The translations under genes and the position numbers were made by a program. A stretch of 64,000 nucleotides of DNA. Origin: Thermococcus eurythermalis. Lineage in GTDB: Archaea > Methanobacteriota_B > Thermococci > Thermococcales > Thermococcaceae. Position 1 is the stretch's first letter, and each line of letters begins with the position of its first letter. Location: contig NZ_CP008887.1 in NCBI RefSeq assembly GCF_000769655.1, forward strand, positions 1,984,001 through 2,048,000, given 5' to 3'. A model generated the notes under the pieces. The model had not been told where the DNA came from, made no database searches, and saw only the letters and a program-made list of their open reading frames with translations. Below, piece by piece: positions 8,846 to 16,938 of this stretch.

Positions 8846-10357
8846 TCAGATGTTCCCGATTCGCTGGAGGACCATTCCCTCTATTCTTATCGGGTCGGTC
8901 CTCCTCGCGAGGACTATCGCCTGGTCAAGCCTGGCCTCGTGCTCGGCGTGGATGGTGAAGAGCGGGTCTCCCTCTTTGACCTTTTCTCCGACCTTGACGT
9001 AGAGCTCCAGGCCAGCGCCCTTGTCCTCCGGCGCTCCCGCGGCCCTGGCTATGGCGGTTATGGCCCTGTTGTCTATTGCGGTGACGTAACCGCTCGTGGG
9101 GGCGGTGAAGGTGTAGGTCTTGTCGCCAACGGGTATCTCCTCGGGCTTGATGTTCGGGTCTCCGCCCTGCTCCGCTATAATCTCCTTCATCTTTTCCCAG
9201 GCCTTTCCGCTCTCAAGGATTTCCCTGGCCATCTTCTTGCCCATTCCGGCGGGGGCAACACCGCCCATCTCAAGCAGTATTCCTGCCAGCCCGGTCGCCT
9301 TCTCGATGAGGCTTCCCGGCCCCTTGCCGGTCATGAGGGCTGAGAGCGCCTCCCTCGCCTCGAGGGCCGGACCGACGGTGTGTCCAATCGGCTGGCCACC
9401 GTAGGTTATCGCGACCTCGACGTACTGGCCGAGCCTCTTGCCGAGCTCTATGAAGTCCCTCGCGAGGGCCCTCGCCTGCTCGACGGTCTCGACCTTGACC
9501 CCCTTTCCTGTTGGAATGTCTATGAGGACGTACTGGCTTCCCATAGCGTACTTCTTGGACATTATGCTCGCGAGCATAAGCCCGGTAGGGTCGATGCTGA
9601 GGGCGCGCTCGGCCTTGATCGTGATGTCGTCGGCGGGGGCAAGGTTGAGAGCCCCACCCCAGACGAGGCACGCGCCCACCTTCTCGACTATCCTCTTGAT
9701 TTCGTCGAGCGAGAAGCTGACGTTGGCAAACACCTCGACGACATCGGCCGTTCCAGCGGCGCTGGTTATTGCCCTCGAGCTGGTCTTCGGGATCGTCAGG
9801 CCAGCGGCGGCCACGATCGGAACCACGAGGATGTTGGTCTTGTTGCCGGGAACACCGCCGATACTGTGGACGTCCATTATGGGCTTCCTGTCTATGTCGA
9901 GCATGTCTCCAGTCTCGGCCATCGCTATCGTAAGCGCGGCTATCTCGTCCATGTCAAGGCCGTTTATTTCGAGCGATGTGACGAAGGAGCTTATCTCGAT
10001 GTCCCTGAGCTTCCTGTCAACGATGTCCCTGACTATGGCCTCAATCTCGACCTTCCTGAGCTTCTCGCCGCGCATCTTCTTCTTTATGTAGCGGACGCTC
10101 TCAGGGGTTCCAGCCGGAATGACCCCCACAGTCTCGCCCTCTGAAAAGCTGTGAAGCTCAAGGACGTCCCTGCTCACGCCGACTTCTCCACGCTCCACGA
10201 GGTTGCTGATGACAACGCTCCCGTAGACGGTCTTCTTACCGGCCTCCAGCTTCACGAGGTCGTCAGGGTGGAGCTTGGCCTCCTTTGCGTCCTCTTCGTT
10301 TATGAGAACCGAGTACCTACCGCTGTAGAAATCAAGGATTCTAACCTTCGCCCTCAT
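8846..10357 (-). CDS. deoA: AMP phosphorylase (thymidine phosphorylase family)
   Basis: 503 aa, the size of archaeal AMP phosphorylase rather than the shorter bacterial thymidine phosphorylase. It has an 80-residue N-terminal domain, then the nucleoside-phosphorylase core with the phosphate loop [11 protein letters not shown], the [14 protein letters not shown] stretch and [12 protein letters not shown]. In Thermococcus it converts AMP and phosphate to adenine and ribose-1,5-bisphosphate, the first step of the AMP pathway that feeds type III RuBisCO. RBS GGAGGTGAG lies before ATG 10357. The isomerase and RuBisCO partners are not in this window. Confidence 0.93.
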   Translation of the reverse strand: MRAKVRILDFYSGRYSVLINEEDAKEAKLHPDDLVKLEAGKKTVYGSVVISNLVERGEVGVSRDVLELHSFSEGETVGVIPAGTPESVRYIKKKMRGEKLRKVEIEAIVRDIVDRKLRDIEISSFVTSLEINGLDMDEIAALTIAMAETGDMLDIDRKPIMDVHSIGGVPGNKTNILVVPIVAAAGLTIPKTSSRAITSAAGTADVVEVFANVSFSLDEIKRIVEKVGACLVWGGALNLAPADDITIKAERALSIDPTGLMLASIMSKKYAMGSQYVLIDIPTGKGVKVETVEQARALARDFIELGKRLGQYVEVAITYGGQPIGHTVGPALEAREALSALMTGKGPGSLIEKATGLAGILLEMGGVAPAGMGKKMAREILESGKAWEKMKEIIAEQGGDPNIKPEEIPVGDKTYTFTAPTSGYVTAIDNRAITAIARAAGAPEDKGAGLELYVKVGEKVKEGDPLFTIHAEHEARLDQAIVLARRTDPIRIEGMVLQRIGNI

Positions 10358-10408
10358 TTTCTCACCTCCAGCAAATCTGTTTTGGTTGAATTAATATTCT
10401 TTGTCAAA

Positions 10409-10420
10409 GTTTATTTAAAT
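10409..10420 (-). promoter_or_regulatory. TATA box of AMP phosphorylase
   Basis: Read on the minus strand, CATTTAAATAAA lies about 52 nt before ATG 10357, leaving a leader of about 25 nt with the GGAGGTGAG site. Confidence 0.5.
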
Positions 10421-10524
10421 GTTTTCGAGAAAAGCACGCCAAAAGAGGGGGGCAAAAATAAAGACAATAGGCAAGGACTTGTAGACTGAGCTCACCTTAA
10501 AGAACGAGTTTGGAGAAGGAAAAA

Positions 10525-10773
10525 TCAGTCCGAGAGGCTCTCCCCGTACTGAATCCTTGATTGGACAAAAGTCTCAAGATCTCCTGTTCTCAGGAGAAAC
10601 CTGACGACGTCGTTGCTCACTTCCCTGACGGCGGGGGGCAGAACTGCTGAACCATGGAGATAGTACCTGACGACTTCTTCGAGGAGGGCGGTGTAAAGCT
10701 TTCCGTCGAAGACCAAGACCTCGCTCCCGGCTATCTCTACGAGTTTGTCTTTATATCCCAACTTGGCTCTCAT
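10525..10773 (-). CDS. Uncharacterised 82-aa protein
   Basis: The start at ATG 10773 (MRAKLGYKDKLVEI) is chosen because GGGGGTGGGGGGC precedes it; the frame runs 10 codons further up without an RBS. The protein is soluble, mixed alpha/beta, with SEVLVFDGKLYTALLEEVVR and REVSNDVVRFLLRTGDLETF. I recognise no family. A TATA-like AAATTTTAAAA (minus strand, about 10811-10821) gives it its own promoter. Confidence 0.6.
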   Translation of the reverse strand: MRAKLGYKDKLVEIAGSEVLVFDGKLYTALLEEVVRYYLHGSAVLPPAVREVSNDVVRFLLRTGDLETFVQSRIQYGESLSD

Positions 10774-10861
10774 TGCCCCCCACCCCCAGAATAGAAAGTA
10801 CAATAGAGGTTTTAAAATTTAACGGCCCCAAAAAGTTTAATAACAGATAGATAGAATAAAG

Positions 10862-11110
10862 TCAGAGGCTCCTAACTTCCTCGTCTATGGACTCCTCAAG
10901 AGTCCTCTCCCAGTCGTCAATGTCAAACTGCTCGAGCTCGCCCTCAAGCTCTTCCTTGAGGTTCATGACACGCCTCTTGAGGGCGGTCTTGGTCTCTTCG
11001 TCATAGACAACGTAGTACGGGTTGTTCCTCGCTGAAATGTAGAGGATCGCCAGCACTACGACCAGTATCAACAGGATTACAACCAGTCCGTACAGGAAGA
11101 CTGCTGCCAT
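10862..11110 (-). CDS. Small single-pass membrane protein coupled to MinD-like ATPase
   Basis: 82 aa from ATG 11110, sharing one base with the stop of the upstream MinD-like gene (TGATG). The N-terminal 28 residues are a strongly hydrophobic helix (LYGLVVILLILVVVLAILYI); the rest is a charged, acidic helical tail (NLKEELEGELEQFDIDDWER). Tight coupling suggests a membrane partner or anchor for the ATPase. No characterised family comes to mind. Confidence 0.75.
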   Translation of the reverse strand: MAAVFLYGLVVILLILVVVLAILYISARNNPYYVVYDEETKTALKRRVMNLKEELEGELEQFDIDDWERTLEESIDEEVRSL

Positions 11111-11889
11111 CACTTCTTCCCCCCGAAGATGGCCTTGAAGACCCTCTTGATGGGGCTCTCCGGCTCAGGTGGCTGCCACCTGATTCCCGCAAGCTTTGCG
11201 GCGAGCTGTTTGATTGCTATGGCCGCGGGGCTGGTCGGGTTCTTGATGACGAGCGGGACACCGTAGGCACTGGCTCTCTTAACCTCCGGGTCTTCTGGAA
11301 TCATCGCCAGAACGGGGACTTCGAGTATAGCCTCGATTTCCTCCTTGCTGAGCTCGGTCTTCTCGTTGGTAACCCTGTTGAGGACAACACCGAGCGGGAG
11401 CGTTCCGAGCTTCTCTGCTATGAGCTTGGTCTTGAGGGAGTCGGTTATGGCCGAGATTTCCGGGTTGGTGACGATGATGAGCTCCCTACCGATAAGGAGG
11501 GCGGTAACAGATGTCATCTCAAGTCCAGCCGGGGCGTCTATAAGCACGAAGTCCGCCATCTGGGCGATTTCCCTCATGAGCTCCCTGAGCCTCTCGGGCT
11601 TTGCCTTCTTGACTTTCTCAAGGCTGAGGCCACCTGGGATAACCTTGACTCCCGCAGGACCCTCGTATATTGCATCTTTGAGGTCTGCTTCCTTCGCGAG
11701 AACGTCATGGAGCGTAATCGGTATGTCCTCCATTCCAAGGACGAGGCTGAGGTTGGCCATTGTCAGATCCGCATCAAGGAGAATCACTTCCTTGCCAAAC
11801 TGGGCCAATGCAACACCTAAGTTTGCCACTGTTGTGGTTTTACCAGTTCCACCCTTTCCGGATGCAAAAACTATCGAACGCCCTTCCAA
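11110..11889 (-). CDS. minD: MinD/ParA-type cell-positioning ATPase
   Basis: P-loop ATPase with the deviant Walker A GKGGTGKTTT, switch I region LLDADLTMANL, Walker B LIDAPAG and a C-terminal amphipathic helix (PIKRVFKAIFGGKK) like the membrane-targeting sequence of MinD. I place the start at TTG 11889 (LEGRSIVFASGKGG), because GGAGGTG lies six nt upstream and inside the longer frame that begins at ATG 11913; MinD proteins normally start just before this point. Archaeal MinD homologues position structures such as chemoreceptor arrays and archaella; no FtsZ-ring MinC/E partners are nearby. Confidence 0.85.
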   Translation of the reverse strand: MEGRSIVFASGKGGTGKTTTVANLGVALAQFGKEVILLDADLTMANLSLVLGMEDIPITLHDVLAKEADLKDAIYEGPAGVKVIPGGLSLEKVKKAKPERLRELMREIAQMADFVLIDAPAGLEMTSVTALLIGRELIIVTNPEISAITDSLKTKLIAEKLGTLPLGVVLNRVTNEKTELSKEEIEAILEVPVLAMIPEDPEVKRASAYGVPLVIKNPTSPAAIAIKQLAAKLAGIRWQPPEPESPIKRVFKAIFGGKK

Positions 11890-12021
11890 ACCCAACACCT
11901 CCGGTAAAATCATGAGTGCTATCCCTAATTTGAGACCTACTGCTCACTGCGAGTGTAAGTTTGTGAAGAAATGCTTTTAGCTTTTGCGGTGAAAATAAAA
12001 AGAGGTAATCGCCAGATGTGT

Positions 12022-12831
12022 TCACTCGGAGCTCTCTTCCGTTTTTTCCTTCTCCTTTGCCGCGTACACCCTTGCCGCCTCGCCAGCGGCCTGGAACAGC
12101 TTCAGCATCTCCATCGGGAGCGGAAGGACTATCACGTTGCTCTTGTCGTTAGCAACGTCGCTTATGGTCTGAAGCGTCCTGAGCTGAAGGGCCATCGGGT
12201 GCTCGCTTATTATCTGCGCCGCTTCACGGAGCTTCTCAGCCGCCTGTCTTTCGGCCTCGGCGAGGAGAATCCTTGCCCTCCTCTCACGCTCGGCCTCGGC
12301 CTGCCTGGCCATCGCCTTCTGCATTCCGCTCGGGAGCTCAACGTCCTTTATCTCCACCGTGGTTACCTTGATGCCCCACGGGTCTGTTGCCTCGTCTATA
12401 ATCTTCTGAAGCTGAATGTTGAGCTTCTCCCTCTCGCTAAGCAGCTCGTCAAGGTGAGCCTGACCGATGACGCTCCTGAGCGTCGTCTGGGCTATCTGGC
12501 TGGTCGCCATTATGTAGTTGGCAACCTGCGTTACCGCCTTAACCGGGTCGACCACGCGGAAGTAAACGACGGCGTTGACCCTGACGGGGACGTTGTCCTT
12601 GGTTATGGTCTCCTGGACGGGGACGTCGAGAACCCTCGTACGGAGGTCAACGATGACCGCCTTTTCGAAAATCGGTATGATGAAGAACAGTCCCGGACCC
12701 CTGGCACCGACGACCCTACCAAGGCGGAAGATAACCGCCCTCTCGTACTCCTTCACAATCTTTATGGCGCTGGCCAGTATAATCAAAACAAAAAGCAAAA
12801 TTAGTCCCAACACCATCGTTCCTATGGCCAT
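12022..12831 (-). CDS. Stomatin/prohibitin (SPFH) family slipin
   Basis: 269 aa: one N-terminal membrane helix ([18 protein letters not shown]), then the SPFH/band-7 domain ([20 protein letters not shown] ... [20 protein letters not shown]) and a C-terminal coiled coil rich in Ala-Glu. It corresponds to P. horikoshii PH1511, the substrate of the co-transcribed NfeD protease, which cuts the hydrophobic C-terminal segment. Here that segment ([20 protein letters not shown]) is present. ATG 12831 overlaps the protease stop (TGATG). Confidence 0.93.
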   Translation of the reverse strand: MAIGTMVLGLILLFVLIILASAIKIVKEYERAVIFRLGRVVGARGPGLFFIIPIFEKAVIVDLRTRVLDVPVQETITKDNVPVRVNAVVYFRVVDPVKAVTQVANYIMATSQIAQTTLRSVIGQAHLDELLSEREKLNIQLQKIIDEATDPWGIKVTTVEIKDVELPSGMQKAMARQAEAERERRARILLAEAERQAAEKLREAAQIISEHPMALQLRTLQTISDVANDKSNVIVLPLPMEMLKLFQAAGEAARVYAAKEKEKTEESSE

Positions 12832-14165
12832 CAACTACCACCTCCAGCCTTTTCAACGATAAGAGTAAGCCCTTTGACGTCAACTACCTTCACCTTTTCA
12901 CCTACCTTAACGGTCGAACCGTCCTTCGAGACGGCCTTCCAGAGCTCACCCCTGACTTTGATGAGGCCCTCAGGGCTAAGGCCCTCAACCACTGTCCCAA
13001 TCTCCCCTATTAGCTCTTCTCTGCCAGTCTCAGGTTTCCTGCGGTGGGCCCTGACGACAGCCGCCATTCCGAAGAGGAAGAACAGCGCGAGCAGAACTCC
13101 CATGACTATTATAGCAATCCTAAGCGTTTCAAAGGTTGATGACTCCACGAGATAAACACCCCCACTACCACCTTTGCCAAAGAGTATTAGGCCCCCCAGA
13201 ACGAAACTGACGAGTCCTGCAAGGGTGAAGAGTCCGAACGTTGGCGTTAGCGCTTCCGCTATGAAGAAGACCATGCCAAGGATTACCAGCACGAGCCCAG
13301 CCTCGTTGTAGCCGAAGTAGCCCATGCCGATAACGCCGAGGACGAGCAGGATTGCACCGAGGGTCTCGGGAACGTGCCAGCCGGGCGTCAGAAAGCCAAA
13401 GACGAGGCCGAGCATTCCGACCGTGAAAAGGAGGTACGAAACAGCAGGGTTCGCGAGAAACGTGACTATACGGTAGCTGAGCGAGGGGCTGAGCTCCCTG
13501 ACCTCAACGTCGGTGAAGTTGAGGGTTACGTACCCCTTCCCGGCGACGGGAATCTTCGTCCTCATGCCGTTGGCCTTTCTGAGGAGGTCCGGGACGTCAT
13601 TCGCTATAACCTCGATTACGTTGGCTTTCAGGGCCTCCTCCGGGGTCAGGCTTAAGTCCTCCGTAACGAACTTCTCGGCGGCGGTGACGTTTCTGCCGCT
13701 CCCCTCTGCGAGGGAGCGCAGGTAGGCGGCGTAGAAGTTCCTGATTTTCTCAGGGGCACGCGCTATCGTCCCGTTGGGGGCGTAGCCAAGTATTGGCTCA
13801 CAGGCACCTATGCTCGTCCCGGGGGCCATTGCTATCAGGTGGGAGCCCATCGCTATGTACGTGCCGGCCGAAGCCGCTATAGCACCCCTCGGATAAACGT
13901 ATATAATCACTGGCACCGTAGAATCCTGAATCATGGAAACGATGCGCATCATGGCGTCCCCCTGGCCTCCGGGGGTGTTGAGCTCTATAATCAGCGCCTC
14001 TGCGTTGTTTTCCTCGGCGGTCTTTATGTAGCTCGCGAACTGGTCTGCGGTGTACTGGGTGATAGTGCCCTCGATGGTTCCAACGTAAACAACATTTCCT
14101 CCCGCCGAAACGCCGGGAATGAACAGCATTAAAACGAACAGCATCACAAGCACAGCGCGCTTCAT
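12831..14165 (-). CDS. NfeD-type membrane-bound serine protease (stomatin protease)
   Basis: 444 aa from ATG 14165; ATG 14177 would add four residues. Signal peptide [20 protein letters not shown], then a ClpP-fold protease domain with the Ser-Lys dyad Ser99 (in [11 protein letters not shown]) and Lys140 (in APEKIRNF), five or six membrane helices (about 225-365) and a C-terminal NfeD OB-fold (EEMIG-like [10 protein letters not shown] ... [10 protein letters not shown]). It is the full-length PH1510 type. It forms an operon with the stomatin substrate and probably acts in membrane-microdomain quality control. Confidence 0.95.
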   Translation of the reverse strand: MKRAVLVMLFVLMLFIPGVSAGGNVVYVGTIEGTITQYTADQFASYIKTAEENNAEALIIELNTPGGQGDAMMRIVSMIQDSTVPVIIYVYPRGAIAASAGTYIAMGSHLIAMAPGTSIGACEPILGYAPNGTIARAPEKIRNFYAAYLRSLAEGSGRNVTAAEKFVTEDLSLTPEEALKANVIEVIANDVPDLLRKANGMRTKIPVAGKGYVTLNFTDVEVRELSPSLSYRIVTFLANPAVSYLLFTVGMLGLVFGFLTPGWHVPETLGAILLVLGVIGMGYFGYNEAGLVLVILGMVFFIAEALTPTFGLFTLAGLVSFVLGGLILFGKGGSGGVYLVESSTFETLRIAIIVMGVLLALFFLFGMAAVVRAHRRKPETGREELIGEIGTVVEGLSPEGLIKVRGELWKAVSKDGSTVKVGEKVKVVDVKGLTLIVEKAGGGS

Positions 14166-14189
14166 AGCCCTCATCATAAGAAATACCAC

Positions 14190-14262
14190 TTAAACGTTTA
14201 AAACTTTTGTCTGCATAGAAAAGTTAAGAAATCCATTTATATGTTCGGCCCCAACTGGTAGC
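14190..14262. promoter_or_regulatory. Divergent promoter between nfeD operon and wHTH operon
   Basis: For the plus-strand gene CATTTATATG lies at 14234-14243, about 25 nt before ATG 14263, so that transcript is probably leaderless. For nfeD an A/T block TAAACGTTTAAAAC at 14191-14204 lies 25-40 nt upstream of its start. Confidence 0.5.
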
Positions 14263-14571
14263 ATGCTCGCCGAAATGTACAGGCGCTACCGCGTGGCGAA
14301 AGGGGAAGAGAAGAAAAAGCTCGCCCACGAGCTTATAATGGAGCTTGCGAGACACTCAAGCCAGGAGCCGTTCTGGGACGAAGTGAAAAAGCTCGGTCTG
14401 ACTCCCGACAAAGTCAAGGAAGTAATGTTATCCCTTGAGGAGAGGGGCGAGATCGAAATAAAGCGTTCCTCTGACGGGAGGAGGCTCTGGGTTCTGACCC
14501 TAAGGGATATAAAGCGCAACCCCGTAAAGCTCGACCGATGGTTAGCGTTGAAAAAACGGCAAGAGAAATGA
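14263..14571 (+). CDS. Small winged-helix-like protein upstream of the AlkA glycosylase
   Basis: 102 aa, all-alpha start (MYRRYRVAKGEEKKKLAHEL) followed by DEVKKLGLTPDKVKEVMLSLEE and a basic beta hairpin IEIKRSSDGRRLWVLTLRD. This is the order of a winged helix (helix-turn-helix plus wing). The 3' end overlaps the glycosylase start by 34 nt, so the two are co-translated. It may regulate the operon or help the glycosylase bind DNA. No named family is recognised. Confidence 0.65.
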   Translation: MLAEMYRRYRVAKGEEKKKLAHELIMELARHSSQEPFWDEVKKLGLTPDKVKEVMLSLEERGEIEIKRSSDGRRLWVLTLRDIKRNPVKLDRWLALKKRQEK

Positions 14572-15395
14572 TACGGAACGGCACGTGGGCTTTCAGGGAC
14601 GGGACGTTTTACCAGGCGATAAGGCTCAGCGACGGGAAGACCGGAATTGTTGTCTATGACGGGGAGTTCCACTTCCCTGAGGAGTGGGGACGAAGCGAGC
14701 GGAAAGAAGCCAGGGAAAAGATAGCCTTTATCCTGGGTCTTGATACAGACCTTGACTCCTTCTACGCCGAGATTAGCGACTCACCCTTCGCTTTCCTCAT
14801 AGACGAGTTCTACGGCCTCGTTGCCCCCGCCGCACCTGACCCCTATCAGGCACTGGTCGAGACTGTGGCCCAGCAACAGGTGAACTTTGACTTCGCACAA
14901 AAGACGATAGAAAACCTCGTCAGACTGGCTGGAGAGAAAATCGGTGACCTCCACGTCTTCCCGACCGCCAAGCGGATTTTTAACCTCGGCGGAGAGAAGC
15001 TCAGGGAGGCGAGGCTCGGCTACAGGGCTGAATACATAGAGTCCCTCACCCAGCTCTACCTCAAAGGCCAGCTGAACCTCGAACTTCGGGACTGGGAAGT
15101 CGATGATGCCATTAAATACCTCACGAAGTTCAGGGGGATAGGGAAGTGGACGGCGGAGCTCTTCCTCGCCTATGGCCTCAGGAAGAACGTCTACCCAGCG
15201 GGAGACCTCGGCCTTAGGAGGGGCATAGCGAAGATTTTCGGGAAACGGGTTAAGGAAGTCCGCGAGAGGGACGTGAGGGAAACGCTTGAGCCCTACGGGA
15301 AGTGGAAGGGCCTCTTGGCGTTCTACGTCACCTGCTACGACCGGAAGACGGAGATGGAGAGGAAGGTTAAAATAAGAAACCGACGGAGAGACTAA
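14538..15395 (+). CDS. alkA: DNA-3-methyladenine glycosylase II (AlkA type, HhH-GPD)
   Basis: 285 aa. An N-terminal alpha/beta domain (1-85) is followed by the helical HhH-GPD fold: QALVETVAQQQVNFDFAQKT, the hairpin LTKFRGIGKWTAELFLAYG (about 193-211) and the catalytic Asp in YPAGDLGLRRG about 12 residues later. It removes alkylated bases, starting base-excision repair. There is no FeS cluster at the C-terminus, which separates it from the Nth-type enzyme at 50.7 kb. It is followed 10 nt later by a toxin-antitoxin pair. Confidence 0.9.
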   Translation: MVSVEKTAREMIRNGTWAFRDGTFYQAIRLSDGKTGIVVYDGEFHFPEEWGRSERKEAREKIAFILGLDTDLDSFYAEISDSPFAFLIDEFYGLVAPAAPDPYQALVETVAQQQVNFDFAQKTIENLVRLAGEKIGDLHVFPTAKRIFNLGGEKLREARLGYRAEYIESLTQLYLKGQLNLELRDWEVDDAIKYLTKFRGIGKWTAELFLAYGLRKNVYPAGDLGLRRGIAKIFGKRVKEVRERDVRETLEPYGKWKGLLAFYVTCYDRKTEMERKVKIRNRRRD

Positions 15396-15405
15396 AGGTG
15401 GTAGT

Positions 15406-15573
15406 ATGCTCGTGGACATGAAGACCCTCTCCTTCCTGATGGACATGAGAACACGGAAGAGGGCCAAAAAAGGCGCCGCAGAGAGAATGCTCGGCATATT
15501 GGAGGGGAAACTTCCCAAGGGAATGAGCAGTGTAGAGTTAATCAGGAAGATGAGGGAGGATGAGTATGATTAG
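15406..15573 (+). CDS. Small VapB-like antitoxin
   Basis: 55 aa from ATG 15406 (GGTGGTAGT just upstream) to TAG 15573: MLVDMKTLSFLMDMRTRKRA at the start, a basic middle and an acidic end (KMREDEYD). The frame overlaps the PIN toxin start by 14 nt. Its size and position mark it as the antitoxin; the fold is not a clear ribbon-helix-helix, so the antitoxin class is open. Confidence 0.75.
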   Translation: MLVDMKTLSFLMDMRTRKRAKKGAAERMLGILEGKLPKGMSSVELIRKMREDEYD

Positions 15574-16027
15574 GGCATATCTGGACACAAACGTCCTCCT
15601 GAACGTCTGGTTCAAGGAGGAAGACCCAAAAACGGGGGCCAAACTATGGAAAGCCCCACTTCAGATTTTGAAAGCTATTGAAGCGGAAAAAATCGAGGGG
15701 GTCATCTCGATCTTCACCCTCATGGAGAGCGCCCACGTCTTTAAAAGGAGTGGATTAGACCCAGAACGAGTCAAGGAGATTGAAGACGTTGGGATTGAAG
15801 TTTATATTCCTAACGAGCTCGTACTGATTGATGCGTTTTCTTTCCAATTGAAGCTGGGCACCGATCCCTATGATTTGGTAGCACTAGCATCTGCAATAGC
15901 ATCAAGGTGCGACGTGCTTGTGACAAGAGATGAAAGCTTCAAAAAGAAGGCACAGAAGCAGATAACGACTCTAACACCCGAAGAGTTCCTTAAATGGCTT
16001 TCAAAGCGTGGTGACAATGAAGATTGA
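15560..16027 (+). CDS. vapC: VapC-family PIN-domain toxin
   Basis: 155 aa (or from ATG 15566, two residues shorter). PIN-site acids: D in RAYLDTNVLLN near 9, E in FTLMESAHV near 56, D in LGTDPYDLVALASA near 102-105 and D in LVTRDESFKK near 123. It overlaps both the antitoxin upstream and the coiled-coil gene downstream. The lower G+C (AAA, GAA, ATT codons) than alkA hints at separate acquisition. It is probably an RNase held by the 15406 antitoxin. Confidence 0.87.
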   Translation: MSMIRAYLDTNVLLNVWFKEEDPKTGAKLWKAPLQILKAIEAEKIEGVISIFTLMESAHVFKRSGLDPERVKEIEDVGIEVYIPNELVLIDAFSFQLKLGTDPYDLVALASAIASRCDVLVTRDESFKKKAQKQITTLTPEEFLKWLSKRGDNED

Positions 16028-16346
16028 ACTCACCCTCCCCCGCGAAAAGTTCAAATCCTTAAAAGGCCGTGATATCAACGCCCTCCTCCGCGAGAACCTA
16101 CCGAAGGTTGAAGAAACCCTCAAAGCCGAGCGGGAGGAGTTCCTTCGGGAGAAAATTTCAAAGCTCGAAGAGAAGCTCCGCGAGATGGAAGGTGAGATTG
16201 AGGAGCTCAGGGAGTTCTACGAGAAAGCGCTGAGGGACAAGGAACTCATGATGGCGGAGAGGGACAGGTTAAGGAAGGAGAACGAGGAGCTCAGGAAGAG
16301 AGTTGAAGAGAAGAAGAAAGAGCTTGAGAAAGTTCACAGATCGTGA
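16017..16346 (+). CDS. Coiled-coil protein in VapBC operon (first of two)
   Basis: 109 aa from ATG 16017 (GGTGACA upstream, overlapping the vapC stop). A short beta-strand start MKIELTLPREKF is followed by about 80 residues of near-continuous heptads (EEKLREMEGEIEELREFYEK ... ENEELRKRVEEKKKELEKVH). There is no enzymatic motif. It may form a structural or regulatory pair with the next gene, which begins with the same MKI-beta-strand pattern. Function unknown. Confidence 0.7.
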   Translation: MKIELTLPREKFKSLKGRDINALLRENLPKVEETLKAEREEFLREKISKLEEKLREMEGEIEELREFYEKALRDKELMMAERDRLRKENEELRKRVEEKKKELEKVHRS

Positions 16347-16369
16347 ACGGTTCGTTCATGGAGCGTGAA
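16332..16369. promoter_or_regulatory. Four phased GTTCAC/GTGAAC half-sites
   Basis: GTTCAC at 16332, GTGAAC at 16343, GTTCAT at 16354 and GTGAAC at 16364 alternate in orientation at 11, 11 and 10 nt steps, i.e. one DNA turn each. The middle pair forms TGAACG-GTT-CGTTCA. They cover the end of the first coiled-coil gene and the 27-nt gap before the second. This looks like a multi-site operator, or an RNA stem, but no binding protein is known to me. Confidence 0.5.
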
Positions 16370-16373
16370 CGGA

Positions 16374-16772
16374 ATGAAGATCGTCATCAAACCCGAAAAG
16401 GGTCTTGGAAAAATCGAGGTCGAGATAAGCGCGGAGATATGGAGCGAGATAGTGCGCCTTAGCGAGAGGTACGGTGTTCCTCCTGAGAGAGTCATTACCC
16501 TCGCCCTCACCGGGGAGTTCAAGGAGTCAAAGGAAGATCTCGAAAAGCTTGAGGGAAAGGCCAAAGAACTCGAAGGGAAAGTCTGGGAGCTTGAAAAAGA
16601 GTATGCCCCGCTCCGCTTTAAGGCGTACGGGGTGAGCGAGGACAACAAGCTTCTAGCGATTGAGTTATCAGGTCTAATGGCCGAGAACAACGGGCTCAGG
16701 CGCTTCCTGAGACAGCCTCTTAACAGAAACTCCGAACTGAGAAAGCTTATATCCTACTACCTTCAAGGTTGA
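16374..16772 (+). CDS. RHH-like N-terminus plus coiled-coil protein (second of two)
   Basis: 132 aa from ATG 16374; GTG 16365 is possible in frame. The N-terminal 55 residues (KIEVEISAEIWSEIVRLSER then VPPERVITLALTG) have the strand-helix-helix look of a ribbon-helix-helix DNA-binding domain. Next comes a coiled coil (EDLEKLEGKAKELEGKVWEL) and a helical tail. It lies right behind the phased half-sites, so it is a candidate for binding them. No family is recognised with certainty. Confidence 0.6.
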   Translation: MKIVIKPEKGLGKIEVEISAEIWSEIVRLSERYGVPPERVITLALTGEFKESKEDLEKLEGKAKELEGKVWELEKEYAPLRFKAYGVSEDNKLLAIELSGLMAENNGLRRFLRQPLNRNSELRKLISYYLQG

Positions 16773-16775
16773 ACC

Positions 16776-16833
16776 GCGGATGATGACAGCGAATTGCACC
16801 GAGCTTTTGTGATGACGAGGACTGGCCCTGACG
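16776..16833 (+). ncRNA. C/D-box guide sRNA (2'-O-methylation)
   Basis: All boxes are present in order with archaeal spacing: C box ATGATGA 16780-16786, a 12-nt guide, D' variant CCGA 16799-16802, a 6-nt loop, C' box GTGATGA 16809-16815, a 12-nt guide, and D box CTGA 16828-16831. The flanks CGCGG and CGCCG could pair weakly. The guides (AGCGAATTGCA before D', GAGGACTGGCC before D) should direct 2'-O-methylation of complementary rRNA or tRNA at the fifth nucleotide from each box. The targets were not identified. Confidence 0.75.
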
Positions 16834-16911
16834 CCGTCCCGGGCCGGCCGTGAGGAATCCAAGACGGGATGAGCGAAGGCGATGATATACCCTATGAGCG
16901 CCGAGCCGGTC

Positions 16912-16938
16912 CGGGGCGTTATAACGCCCCGACTTTTT
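16912..16938 (+). terminator. Perfect 20-nt palindrome followed by oligo-T
   Basis: CGGGGCGTTA-TAACGCCCCG at 16912-16931 followed by AC and five T. It would fold as a strong hairpin and end plus-strand transcripts (operon or sRNA). The stop codon of the minus-strand radical-SAM gene lies inside it (16919-16921), so both strands share the structure. Confidence 0.65.

Noticed and set aside
8900-10144. Long plus-strand frames across AMP phosphorylase
   Set aside because: They mirror the minus-strand gene, whose motifs are conserved throughout.
16850-16905. A second C/D-box RNA (GTGAGGA ... GATGATA ... CCGA) before the terminator
   Set aside because: C-like and D-like boxes exist, but the spacing is wrong for both guides and the C box has a mismatch in its core.
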